Below, one piece after another: positions 53,664-64,000 of a stretch of DNA of 64,000 nt. Every line of letters starts with the position of its first letter. Within the stretch, counting starts at the first letter, position 1. The position numbers were made by a program, and so were the translations under genes. Under the pieces are notes generated by a model. It searched no databases. It was not told the DNA's origin and saw nothing but the letters and a program-made list of their open reading frames with translations. Source of the stretch: Exophiala sp. HKRS030 (taxonomy: Eukaryota; Ascomycota; Eurotiomycetes; Chaetothyriales; Herpotrichiellaceae); assembly GCA_023897205.1 (NCBI GenBank), contig JAHWDD010000008.1, positions 2,790,001 through 2,854,000 of the forward strand, written 5' to 3'.

Positions 53664-56199
53664 TATGCCAAGATTGATGGGATGAGTGTAGGCGCAAGAG
53701 ACAGGTCGGACCAGCCGAAGATCAGGATGGTGCGTAGATTAATTATTAGAAGAGTACTGTTATACAAATCGAGAAGTGGCGACAAGGCGCGCTGGAATTG
53801 ACCAGAAGGCTATTGATCCTCCCGTGATGGGTTTGCGTTGCTGACACAATGAAGTGGCAACAAATCTAGCAAGTGTGTCTTAGATCGATCCAGTCAGTGG
53901 ACGATTGATGGCGACGAGGAGATGGAATTTGTAGGCGTCGGAGATGTGTGAATAATATCCGCGCTGGTCATGTGACAGACAAGAGTTGCCAAGACTGTTA
54001 AGAACAATGCGATTGAGATCGGAGAATTTGGCGGTCGACCTGAAGCAATGAAAGTGTCGCACCAATGAAGGCGTGGTCTCAACAGGCAACAAGTAGGTGG
54101 CGACCGTGACACAAGATTGGTAATACCACAGGTAAAGGATATGGTGGTTGAAGGGTGGGTGAACAAGTTGGTAGAAAAGGCGCGATTCGATTGGAGATGC
54201 GGCGAGATGTTTTGTTTGGGAGTTGGAGAAAGAACAGATGAAAGAATTAAAGAAAAAGCGAGGGAGCGCGTCGGATGGATAACGGATGCGCGAGGGGTGA
54301 AGTGAGGGCGAATCAGAGGGACTCTTGGCAGTGAAGGACAAGAGGGTGACGCGAAGGTGTTTTTTTTTCGTAGGTGTACCAGGTAGCCTGTAGGTCAAGA
54401 TGCAGGAGTAGGAAGGAGGAGGCAGGCTTGGGAGGTTGGGTGTGGAAAGGGGAACAACAACCACAGCTCACACTTTGAGGAGTAGCGAATTCGAGGGGCG
54501 CGAAATGTTTGTCTTAAGTAGCCTCGGTCTTTGCGAAGAGACACCGACCTGCATCCCTGTTCCTTCGTGGCCCTGGCCTTATCCACTCAAACTCTTTCCC
54601 ACCAATCATCTCTGGTTCTCGTACCTAATCCCTGCCAGCATATTTCCGTCTTCGGGAGAAACCTCATGTGATTGGTGCGGCGGATCATACTAGTCCCTTA
54701 TTCGGAAAGGTGCAGCCAAGAAAAATGGAAACTCTACGTGTGCGAGCTGCACCCGTGCGCCACTCATTGCAGCCCTGCCACCCTGATGCCTCCGCTTTGT
54801 CCTCTCTCGTCGCATTTGAAAGCTTTGCTAGGCTCTCTCATCCGTCCTGATTCTTCCTAGACGCCTCCCACTCTGCCCACACAACACAAAATTTTATTCG
54901 CTTATTTGACCAGAACTATCCAGGTCAGTACGGAGTACATATATCGCAGTATAGTGTATACCAACTACACAACACCTCCTTGCCCCTTTTCCATGCTTTG
55001 GAGCATCCAGTTGATTCTGGGTCAGTAAGCTCCAAAGGTCTCCTTATACACCCTCAATTGAAAACTTGGTGGCGAGCAATCGATCCTCAAGGCTCCTGTG
55101 AGCCACTCGTCATCATGTACCATGGGTATCCTGGTCACGTGGTCACACCCCATGACTCATGAACTTACAAGAAACTGTCCAACCCCATGACCAGATCTTT
55201 GCATTGTTGAACAGGCTAGGCATCAGGAATGGCCATTCGCCTTTCACAATTACATGATCTTGTCTTGGATTTCTGGTGTGGTCGAGTTTTGTGACTTGGT
55301 AAAACTAAGGTTGAGTACATGGCTCGTTATCGCAGCCTGATGCCATCATGTAATTTCCGGCGTATTCCGTGCTTACCTGTTGCTCGGACCAAAGCCAAGC
55401 ATGGCATCAGACCGGTTAAATCACATGATGAGGCTGCAAGGACCGCAAATGAGAAGCGACCAAGCGATGCAATCCTGGGACACTATCTCGTTGTCCAGTA
55501 ATAACGGGATGACAACCTTGAAAGTCGTAACCTATTCAATAGTTGAATGAATTGTCGTGCGTACATCAGGCCCGACGATTCGATTTACGACCGAAATAGC
55601 CTCTCTGTCTGTCGGCATGTCTGTTGAAAGTGGAATGTCGAATCGCTCATCATCTGTAAGAAACCGAGATAAAGTGGTAAATGGTGCGACAACAGACATG
55701 CGGTGGGAGACATACTCAGGTACCCGTCGCGCTGCCAGAACCTCATTCTTTCGATTGCGAGCAGTAATTTTCCAAATCATGCACGTCGAACTTGAGTTGG
55801 GGAACCTCCTAGAAAGAGGAGGTTAACAATAGACAGGTATAGATCTATACAGGACAATTCGTAGCACATTTGGTGTCGCGATCAGAACTTTAGAGTTACC
55901 TCATCATTGGTTAGTGACAGAAATTCAAATGACGCTCGTGCCGCACTGAGGTTAGTCCTTATCAGGAATAGCCTGTCTCTAAACATCGTCCAAACTCCGC
56001 TCAACTTTTTTTTGCTCTGGCAATTGCGTCGATATGCAAAAAGTCGAAATTTCATACCCAATTGCAACACCCTACCAACCTCGACCTTGGCCGCGACTCA
56101 ACTCAATACCTGTACAATGTCGTTGTGTTACATCTAATCTTTCTCTTCGTCCACTCTCATCGGCTAAGTCTTGAATCTTCAACATAATAAGCCTATGCA
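53664..56199. promoter_or_regulatory. Long divergent intergenic region between BDF1 and UTP5
   Basis: 2.5 kb containing both promoters. TACGGAGTA occurs at 54929-54937 and a T run at about 54360-54368. The many short open frames have no recognisable domain. Given its length, an unrecognised non-coding transcript is possible but not supported by anything I can see. Confidence 0.5.
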
Positions 56200-58935
56200 A
56201 TGGCTCCCAAGTCCGCCGCTGCCGCAGTCTCCAACGCTTCCTCCGTCTCTTCAAACAGATCTTCTGTGCTAAAGTCTGCTTTCGCTCCCTCACAATTTCA
56301 GTTACAACTATTTGCTTCCGTCATTCAGAGCTTTGACTCACAGCAATTACGCATTCATGACACATCTTCTGGCCGCCTAAAATGCCAGCATGAGACCAAA
56401 CCCGGTGCACGAATTACAAGTCTTGATTGGGGATATTATGGCGCTGCCTTTCAAGATCAAAGGCACGCTTCCACCAAGAAGAAACGTAAGCGCGATCAGG
56501 ATGGTTCAGAAGGTGCTGTAGTCGCATATGCCTCTACTAATGCCGAAATCTGTTTCTTCTCACCTGCAGAGGGCAAGGTCGTGGGCACTTTGGTTGGTGG
56601 TCACGAGAGAGCGGTGCGCGAGTTCAAGTTCACGCCCGGTGACTATAAACATGGCTGGAGTATAGGCGATGACGGGAACCTGGTGCACTGGGACTTGATC
56701 AAGAACCAACCTATACGGTAAGCTCGAGTCGTTGACGGTCATCATTCGGTCTAAACTAACAAAACTGTCTTTAGATCCATTCCCCTTCCTGATACAGCCA
56801 TATCAGTCCTTGCCACTCCTTCAGTACAATCGCCCCAAGTCCTATGCGCCTCTTCTGTTCCCCTCGCAGTTCATCTCTCACCTTCCGACGATTTTCGGAT
56901 AGACCGATATGATGCATTTAAAAATCCCGTCCATACGCTCTTCCGGTCCGGTGCCGGTGAGCCCGGCGAGCATTATTTTCTTGCTGCCGATACCGAAAGA
57001 TATATCAACATTTACGATATCTCGCAGAAACGACTGGTGCGGACCCTGGTCGCCGGCAGTGGGGTAGTGACAGCAGATTTTTCCGTCCCAACTGACATCT
57101 CCTCGAGCGGCTCGGGACAACTTTTAGCAGTCCTCACCAAAGATGGAATTGTGGAATTGTTCCTGGAGCCGTTCGCGCAGACTAAACAGCCAAATGGTGA
57201 ACTAAAATCGACGAGGAAGAATCTCACTAGGAAAGCCTCTGCCTCTGTACGCTTGATCAATGCCGAGAGCAAGAGAAAGCAAGCCCCAATCACAGCCGCC
57301 TCCCTCCAAGGTCCAGATCTAGTGATCGTTTCAGCCGAGAGTGCAGTAGACCTGTCTTTTCAAAAGATCAGATGGCAGGACGAAGGCAATGGAGAATTGT
57401 TGTTTGATGGCGTCAAAGAGGTGGTCCGATCTAAAGCAACGTCTACACTAAACACTGCAACTCTCAATGGAGTTAAGGATGTAGGTAAGACGCATGTTGA
57501 TGAATCAAGAACCGTCGTCGTGAATGGTGGAGCAGTACCCGAAGGTGAGGCTATTGAGATATTAAGCAGCGACAGTGATGGGGCAGATTCCGAAGATTCC
57601 GATGTCGAAATGGAAAATGAAGTGGACGGCCTGAACAACAGAGAAGAAAATGATTCAGGCGGAGAAGACAGTGACCCGCATGACAGCGATGTCGATGAAG
57701 ACAAGGACGAAAGCATGAACGACAGCATTGCCTCGGGTGATGAAGCTCAAGCTGAAGCTGGAGAGCCTACGTTCGGTGAGCTTCTGGCTTCCAAACATCC
57801 TGGGACAATCTCCATTGCGGACACATTCAGACCCGACAACTCTGCCCTCACCGCCAAAGATGGTCTGCCAAAAATTCCCTCTGGCATGTCTCTCGGCACC
57901 GTCCTCACTCAATCATTACGGACAAACGACAACAATCTCCTCGAGGCCTGCCTCCACACACTCGATATCAATATCGTGAAGAACACGATCCAACGTCTCG
58001 ATACCTCGTTGGCGGGAATCCTGCTATCCAAACTCGCCGAACGTCTAGCCACCCGTTCTGGTCGCTATGGACATCTAATTACTTGGGTTCAATGGACATG
58101 CGTTGCCCATGGTGGAGCCATCGCAGCTCAGCCAGATGTCACCGCCAAAGTTCGCACCCTCTACAATGTGCTCACACAACGCACTAGAACGATGGACAAT
58201 CTCCTTCTTCTCAAAGGCAAGCTCGACATGCTTGACGCTCAGCTCACATTTCGAAAACAACTCGCAGCTCAGCGTCCAGCCAGACGCGACGATCAAGACG
58301 AGCCAGGTGTGATCTACATTGAAGGGAAAGATAATTGGGACAGTTCCGACGGTGAAGACCTGGACGAGGACCTATCTCGACCCATCAAGAAACGTGCTCA
58401 AGGCAACGGCAAAGGCAAAGCGACACGGCGCGCCCTGGAAGATCTGATCGGCGGCGACGACGACTCGGAAGACTCAGAAGACTTGGTCCCGATCGCGAAT
58501 GGCGATGCAGACTCGGACGAAGACGACGAGGACGATTCGGACACATCAATGGATGACACCACCGCAATCAACGGCCGCAGAGCCAAACTCGTCGACGACG
58601 AAGCTCAGGTCTCTGGCGCAGAAGACTCCGACCCCGACGACGAAGGCGACGATGGTGTCGATGTCGACTCTTCCTCCGACGACAACGACTCCTCCTCCTC
58701 CTCCGACGATGATGAGGACGATCTTGACGACGAAGACGAAGAAGGAGACTCAGAAATGGACTCCTTCATCAACGACGGCGAGATCTCACTTGCCGACGAC
58801 GAAGACGATGTACACATTTCCGGTGATGACGACGATGACGACGACCAGGACATCGACGAGCCCGTGCCCGAGCCGATTTCTCGCCCATCGAAACAAAAAC
58901 CCAGCAAGAAGGCCGCAAGCAAGTCCAAGAGGTGA
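56200..58935 (+). CDS. utp5: UTP5, t-UTP subunit of the SSU processome
   Basis: Nucleolar WD-repeat protein (WDR43 in animals) of the t-UTP/UTP-A complex, which binds the 5' ETS and links rDNA transcription to 18S processing. Exons 56200-56717 and 56775-58935 joined by a 57-bp intron (GTAAGC...TCTTTAG) give 892 residues. The N-terminal beta-propeller shows LQLFASVIQSFDSQQLRIHD, KPGARITSLDWGYYGA, VVAYASTNAEICFFSPAEGK, GWSIGDDGNLVHWD and EHYFLAADTERYINIYDISQ. The Utp12 helical domain follows (LLEACLHTLDINIVKNTIQR, GHLITWVQWTCVAHGGAI, DNLLLLKGKLDMLDAQL). The tail of about 200 residues is dominated by Asp/Glu/Ser and ends in a basic KPSKKAASKSKR. The acidic tail explains open frames on the opposite strand. 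Confidence 0.95.
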
Positions 58936-59616
58936 AAAACGAAAGAAAGAAAGAAATCACAACAACAGGCTCCAAACAAGAGAAGAGTGAGGGGCGCAGG
59001 TTGCAAATCAATCAAGTTACATTTTGTCCCGGACGCTAATGAGATCCACCAGCCTCAAGACCACATCGGGAAGATCGGGGATTCCACTAGTTTCTGCAGC
59101 ATTGTACGACGCTTGACGTTGGGGACCGCAATTTATCGGTCCCGAAAGACCATCCATCATCAAAGGCGCACGAGCGACCAAAACGCTCTATCCCTCGCGT
59201 GTTTTGCAATCCTAGCGAGTGCGACTAGATATGGGTGGGATATCCTGCATGCGGTGTACACGTCGTATTGCGGATCGACTAGGTATCAGGAAAGGGAGCG
59301 AGTCGGGATCACGAAAATACGGCGCCCATGGGTATCGGCATCGGAATGGTACGGCATGGGGTGGGATGGTATGATGTGTTCTGCGCGGTGTGGGAATCAG
59401 TTTAGAAGTGGATATGGATATCATGTCAAAACTAGGAAAATAGACATGCTTGTAATCCTGGATCGAGAACAATCATGTTCTATAGCATTCTCTGGTGTTT
59501 CGTGCCTGCTGATATGATCGCCATTATGATCGCCTTTTTGCAAAGCCCGTTGATGGTCGAAATCAGAGCTTCCAGTAGTCAAGTCAATACTTGAGAGGTA
59601 AAGTCCTTTCATCATT
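58936..59616. other. Convergent intergenic region
   Basis: 3' region of UTP5 and of the AMA1 pseudogene. No gene or repeat recognised. Confidence 0.5.
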
Positions 59617-62440
59617 TTATCGAATGACTTCCTCTCCGAATCCAATTTCGTCCACCCCAACGGCTTCACACCAACCCTCTAGAACACGACTCCCTCCCAA
59701 CACTCCCTTCCTATTGCCTAGCCCACGTCCCTTGCCGCGGCTCTTTCCAGCCCAGATCTCGAAGAATTTGACCGTTTGATCACAGCAGGCTATGATAAGG
59801 CTGCCTTCATCTTCTGTTCGACTGGCCCAAGTCTCGCCTTCGCCTCTGAGGTCTCCCCGAAATGTGTCACGAGGGCGAGACCATGAAGTTACTCTTGGTG
59901 GTCTCGTTGGAGTGGCTGCTGCTGCATCAGTCTCTAAGGCATTGATACTATCAGGACTCGGCGCAGTGCTTCGCTGAAGCCGAGTTTCGATATTTCGAAC
60001 CAGTCTGCTATTTCTCTGTCGACGCTCAGTTTCCCGTATACGTACTGCTTCCTAAGCGGCAAATCCATCCTCAGAGCCTTGCCTCCTCGCGGAAACTGCA
60101 TCATTAGGACCACCAGGGTATGAAATGGCCCAAAGTGCTCGCCCGATCTCGCCGTTTTGCTTTCTGTCCTAAGGAATGCTGACAACACATTCGCAGCTTG
60201 GCCAACTGAATACGGCAATTCGAACTTCATGCTCCGGTTGTGAATAGCCGAACGTTGCGACAATCTCCCGCCTAGTCGTACTCTAAACCAAACTAGTGAC
60301 TTGCGAGAAAACGTTGATCAGAGCCAGAGTGGCCCCTGATTCTGCATGAAAGAAATGGATCTGACGGTCATTGCTCCCACCCCGGTTGCCAGAAGTGTGG
60401 GTTGCCAGGGAGCGAACGCGATTGCTTTGACTGCAGCCGCGTGATAAAATGAATATAGATGAACGTCAGAAACTCCAGAAACACTTGGATCTGCTAAATC
60501 ATTGCGCAGGAGAGGCATATGCTGTGTTGATGCACCATCTTGTTCGGAAATACGATTTATATTCGCTGGAGACAAAACTGACCGGCCACGCAAAGGAGTG
60601 GGCGGCGGAGTTGGTAAGCCAGTCATTTGTCCTCGATCTGGCCTTCGTCTCGTACTGAAATCCGCAGCCACTGGGGTTATGCTTCTTCTCTCAGGTGAAG
60701 CACCCGGTGTCATTGGATTTGTTCCAACAACCGGGTTATCATCCTCTCCACGGGTTTCCCCGCCAATGGCACCAAGATGCGCTTCCACAGAAGACTGTGA
60801 TATCTGAAGAACCAATTCGGCGTCAAATAACAAGGCACGATTGTCATTGCCTCCGGATGCAAAGAAACGTCCGTCAGGAGACCATGCCAGGCCACAAATG
60901 TTCTGACTATGCGCATCGATTTTTGCGACAAGAGTCATGGTGCCTTGAGCAAAATCTGGCCATTCAAGAGAGTAATAGTAGATTTTGCCTGTATCATCTC
61001 CGACGAGAAGGTCTTCGCACAGTATGAAGTGACCAGACATGACTGATTGTCTCCTCGTAGTCTTTGGCTTAAATGCAACAGAGGAAGCTGGGCATGGATG
61101 AGGTGCTTCGAAACGAGGTCTGCCCTCTAGAAGACTCCACAGAGTAACGCTTCCACTGTTGCGGGCAATGGCTAAGATGGCTTTCGCACCTTCCTCGGAA
61201 GAGAAAGCGAGTGATGTTACAAAGTTGGTGGCGCGTGCAGGAGGAATTGGAGGGTAGCGGACGCCGTATCTTTCGGTCCATAGATACACCTTTTGAGTCA
61301 ACGCAACGGCTAAAGTATGACAGGTATGGCTGTAAGCTAGGATAGAGCAATAATAGTCATCCTTGAGGTTAGGAGCATCTAGAACGCGAAAAGGGACGGT
61401 TGGCACAGCTTTCTCGTTCCCAGAAATTAGGCCTTGTTTCCTAGGCAGTGCTTTTGTTTGTCAGTGGACTTCACAGGACGGTACCACAGCACTTACTATG
61501 TGGATTTAGATGTCTTGTCCATGAGTTGTCCCGCCACACAAATGGGCTGTGATTGGGTAAAACAGAATTCGTCGTCTCGTCCGGTGTGGGTGGCTGTAGC
61601 AAGATGCGACTTGCTTGATCAATCTCGAGCGCAAGTGCCAAACGTCTTTCGTGATCCGAGACCTTGTCATCATGGGTAGGATGATCCAAGAAATTGGCGG
61701 TATGAAGCGGAGCTGTGGCGCCACTTACAAGTAGTCCACCAGAAGCTGCTGTCACGCCTTGCAACTGCCCTACCTGTACCGACAGCCTCCCACCCACAGT
61801 CCAGAAGCCTCCACTGATTTGTCGAAGATCCGCTGAAGGTGAATTCGCGTCGATATGAGGGGGCGTTGCATCTACTCCATGAATGAAAGACGGAGTATGA
61901 TGTGGTGGTCGAAGGTTGTAGGCATTCCTAGCATGTCTTTGTCTAACGATGTCCCTGGATCTGGTCTCGCTAGTGGAGCGGAATGGGCTAACGGTAGTAT
62001 CACGCTGCCTGTAATATTTCTCACGGCTTGGGAGACGGACGGGCGGCTGACTTGTTTGATAAGAGGATCTCTTTTCGATGTGGAGGGTCTTTGTGGAATG
62101 AACCGATCTGGTGAGGTGAAAGCAATCTGGGCCAGGGACGGGCTGCCGAGAGTCACACATCTTCTCTGCTAGAGCTGAGCCCTTGTCGTCCTCACTGATT
62201 GAGCTGGATGATCTTCGGAAGCCAGTTGTCCTGTTGATTGATGGTGAACAAAGTCCGTGAGCAACGGTCGCCTTTCAGGGTGGAGGGTGGTCCTGCCATT
62301 TGCAAGGATACCATGGACTTCAGTATAATTTGAGCAGTCACCGATATGTTTTCTTGGACAGGTAGCGGCAATGTCGAGTTCTTCCAAGGCAGCACGCGTA
62401 ATATCAGGGTGTGATATTGCGGTCTTTCGGCAACAGTGAA
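59617..62440 (-). pseudogene. ama1: AMA1, meiosis-specific APC/C activator, decayed
   Basis: Cdc20/Fizzy-type WD40 protein that in fungi directs the anaphase-promoting complex during meiosis. Recognisable pieces, in order: a helix EELDIAA (about 62380), the C-box PDRFIPQRPSTSKRDPLIKQ (about 62085-62130), YYRQRD (about 62000), QISGGFWTVGG, a 46-bp intron at 61451-61496, then VPFRVLDAPNLKDDYYCSI, LLVGDDTGKIYYYSLEWP, ICGLAWSPDGRFFASGGNDN, AVKAIAFAPWQPTLLATG, and finally EVIR-stop at 59617, an intact C-terminal Ile-Arg tail. It is broken: the C-box frame differs from the frames on both sides; one base is missing in the C4 run 60380-60383 where GGGSND is expected; TAG codons stand at 60283-60285 (family VTSLxW), 60169-60171 (family IPW) and 60052-60054. 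Reading through these, family sequence continues (STTRREIVATFGYSQPEHEV, ALWAISYPGGPND). Not translatable as one product. Confidence 0.85.
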
Positions 62441-62898
62441 AATCAACGGCTCTACAGAGCGTACATCCTCATCTACTTCGATCAGTCAACGGAGATTTAA
62501 GTCTGGGTAGAGCCTGACTCACGACACGGTTTGAAGTAGTAGTGCGAGTCGAGTGAAAGGTTGCGACAGTGGTTAATTAGTATTGGGATTGGGGCATCAT
62601 CTAGTATGGAATGTGTGAAATGAGTGTAAATATCGTAGAAGCAGTCTTCCTGTAAAGCATGTTAGTGGCAAGGCATCCCTTGCCTGGAGTGATGATTGGA
62701 GTGTAAAGCGATGTGGTGCGATTTGGTGCCTGGACGAAGTTTTGCCTGGCCGTGATATTCCCCATTGAGAGTTTCCGGCACCGTTCCTTCCTTCAATTCG
62801 TTCCACTTCAATCAAACAACTTCCTTCCCAATCATATTGTCAATTGGGTTAACCTCGACTCGTCTGCTCTTGTTGTCTTGACTCTTGATGGTATCCTG
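62441..62898. other. Divergent region between the AMA1 remnant and BET4
   Basis: About 0.45 kb with the BET4 promoter and the original AMA1 5' region. No other feature recognised. Confidence 0.45.
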
Positions 62899-64000
62899 AT
62901 GGCTAGCGTGAGTTGGTCAGCAACATGTCGTTGGACACGAATATTAATGGGGTGTTTAGCATGGGGTACCACGAACGGCGGTCCAGGAAGACCGAAGCAC
63001 AGAAGGTCGTCAAAAAGAGCTCAAAGAAATCCAACAATATCAAGAATTAGTGACAGAAGTCAATGAGAAGGTATGTACTATGCTCTTCCAGTGAAGGCTA
63101 TTTCTTAACGGCTTCAAGGTCGCCAGGAAAGAATTCACTCCGGAGTTGTTGCAACAGACGGCGGAATTATTGAAGAAGAACCCAGAATATTACACGATAT
63201 GGAACCACCGGCGCCGTATCTTTGTTCAAGAGTTTTCAGAGCTCGATGCAGCAGTCAAATCGGGTGACAAAAGCGAGGAGAACAGACAGAGCGAGATCCT
63301 GGATATCATTCAGATGGATCTACAATTCTTGTTTCCTCTTCTGCTGAAGTTCCCGAAATGTTACTGGATCTGGAACCATCGACTTTGGCTTCTTGAGCAA
63401 TCGACTATCCATCTACCTGGGGAAAAGTCGCGCAAGATCTGGGAAGAAGAGCTTGGACTTGTAGGTAAGATGTTGAGTCGAGACAGCCGCAATTTCCACG
63501 GATGGGGATACCGGAGAATCGTTGTGCAGAATCTGGAAAGTCCAGCACTACAAGGAGAGAGTATGGCCAGGGCGGAGTTTGGGTATACCAAGAAGATGAT
63601 AGGGGCCAATCTCTCTAACTTCTCTGCGTGGCACAATCGCAGTAAACTCATATTGGAAATTTTGGATGAAGAAAAAGCGAGTGAGTTGGAGCGCAAGCAG
63701 ATGCTCAACGAAGGTGAGAAAGAAGAAGCAGACATCCAGCTACAGATTATCGGAAGGCTGACGGACATCAGAGCTCGATTTGATCCATAAGGCATTATTT
63801 GACCCATACGACCAGTCGTTGTGGTTCTACCATCAAAATCTACTATGCACATTCGATCCATCAAAGGCACCTAAGAGCATGGCACCTAAACTATCAGACA
63901 AGGAAAGATTGGAGTATTTGAAGGGAGAGCGTGAATATGTTGAGGAGGTATTGGAAGACGCCGAGGACTGCAAATGGGCATACTTGGCATTGATCGAGAT
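62899..64000 (+). CDS. bet4: BET4, Rab geranylgeranyltransferase alpha subunit, 3'-partial
   Basis: Alpha subunit of GGTase II, which with Bet2 and the Rab escort protein prenylates Rab GTPases. Exons: 62899-62907 (only ATG GCT AGC), 62960-63070, 63119-63713 and 63772 to the window edge; introns are 52, 48 and 58 bp. The spliced start is MASHGVPRTAVQEDR, with KELKEIQQYQELVTEVNEKV next. Five prenyltransferase alpha repeats are visible: YYTIWNHRRRI, CYWIWNHRLWLL, FHGWGYRRIVV, FSAWHNRSKLI and SLWFYHQNLL. The last intron (GTGAGA...GACATCAG) must be removed: reading through gives a stop after FDP, while splicing gives EELDLIHKALFDPYDQS. The 3' end, including any leucine-rich repeat-like tail, lies outside. 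Confidence 0.93.

Noticed and set aside
58385..59015. Minus-strand frames opposite the UTP5 acidic tail
   Set aside because: Same cause: antisense of Asp/Glu/Ser codons, no domain.
60052..60285. TAG as a sense codon (stop recoding) in the AMA1 locus
   Set aside because: ARB1 and the coiled-coil gene terminate with TAG, and AMA1 also has frameshifts, so decay is simpler.
60255..60300. An intron hiding the first AMA1 TAG (TTTGGTTTAG could act as a 3' splice site)
   Set aside because: The bases on both sides encode the conserved VTSL and STTRREI without a gap, so nothing is intronic.
1..64000. CRISPR arrays, tRNA or rRNA genes, intact transposons, viral or toxin genes
   Set aside because: None found by eye: no spaced direct repeats, no B-box-bearing tRNA pattern, no transposase or reverse transcriptase motifs.

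Overview
This window is nuclear DNA of a filamentous ascomycete (Pezizomycotina, most likely Eurotiomycetes; the class is my inference from gene style, not proven). The evidence is short GT-AG introns of 43-112 bp with CTAAC/CTGAC-like branch sites, spacious intergenic DNA, and a set of unmistakably fungal proteins. Several plausible-looking starts upstream of the true ones are TTG or GTG, so I chose the first ATG supported by family alignment; introns were placed by eye from splice sites and conserved protein sequence.

Layout: 1-2117 Ofd1/Tpa1 prolyl hydroxylase (+, 5' end outside); 3785-5744 ARB1 ABC-F ATPase (-); 6725-8484 vacuolar ATPase subunit B (+, 5 exons); 9150-10643 cAMP-receptor-like GPCR (-, 4 exons); 10.9-14.0 kb gene-poor with coding remnants; 14039-15422 BTB/POZ gene broken by frameshift (-); 16880-19286 dynamin-like GTPase with two apparent frameshifts (-); 19745-20305 orphan ORF (+); 21776-23118 SRPK-like kinase (+); 23866-24525 YPI1 (-); 25940-29286 CRM1 exportin (-); 30776-31555 MetR/CYS-3-type bZIP (-); 34474-35769 CHL4/Mis15 kinetochore protein (+); 36673-38508 Dal5/Tna1-type MFS transporter (+, 7 exons); 38.5-39.8 kb unexplained; 39841-41458 secreted Thr-rich repeat protein (+); 43240-45207 GH32 enzyme (+); 45665-48147 TSR1 (+); 48361-49824 coiled-coil protein (-); 50700-53663 BET double bromodomain protein (-); 56200-58935 UTP5 (+); 59617-62440 a decayed AMA1 meiotic APC/C activator (-); 62899-64000 BET4 (+, 3' end outside).

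Most genes are core housekeeping (ribosome assembly: ARB1, TSR1, UTP5; export: CRM1; chromatin and kinetochore: BDF1, CHL4; phosphatase control: YPI1; Rab prenylation: BET4) and are intact. No operon-like cooperation is implied; neighbours are independent transcription units. The broken genes (AMA1, dynamin-like, BTB) are the most interesting feature: AMA1 carries three in-frame TAG codons, two of them at positions where the family has tryptophan, plus frameshifts, so this locus looks like a true pseudogene of a meiosis-specific regulator. The intergenic DNA also carries two recurring words, TACGGAGTA/TACTCCGTA and the palindrome TACCTAGGTA. I see no CRISPR, tRNA, rRNA, intact transposon or viral gene.
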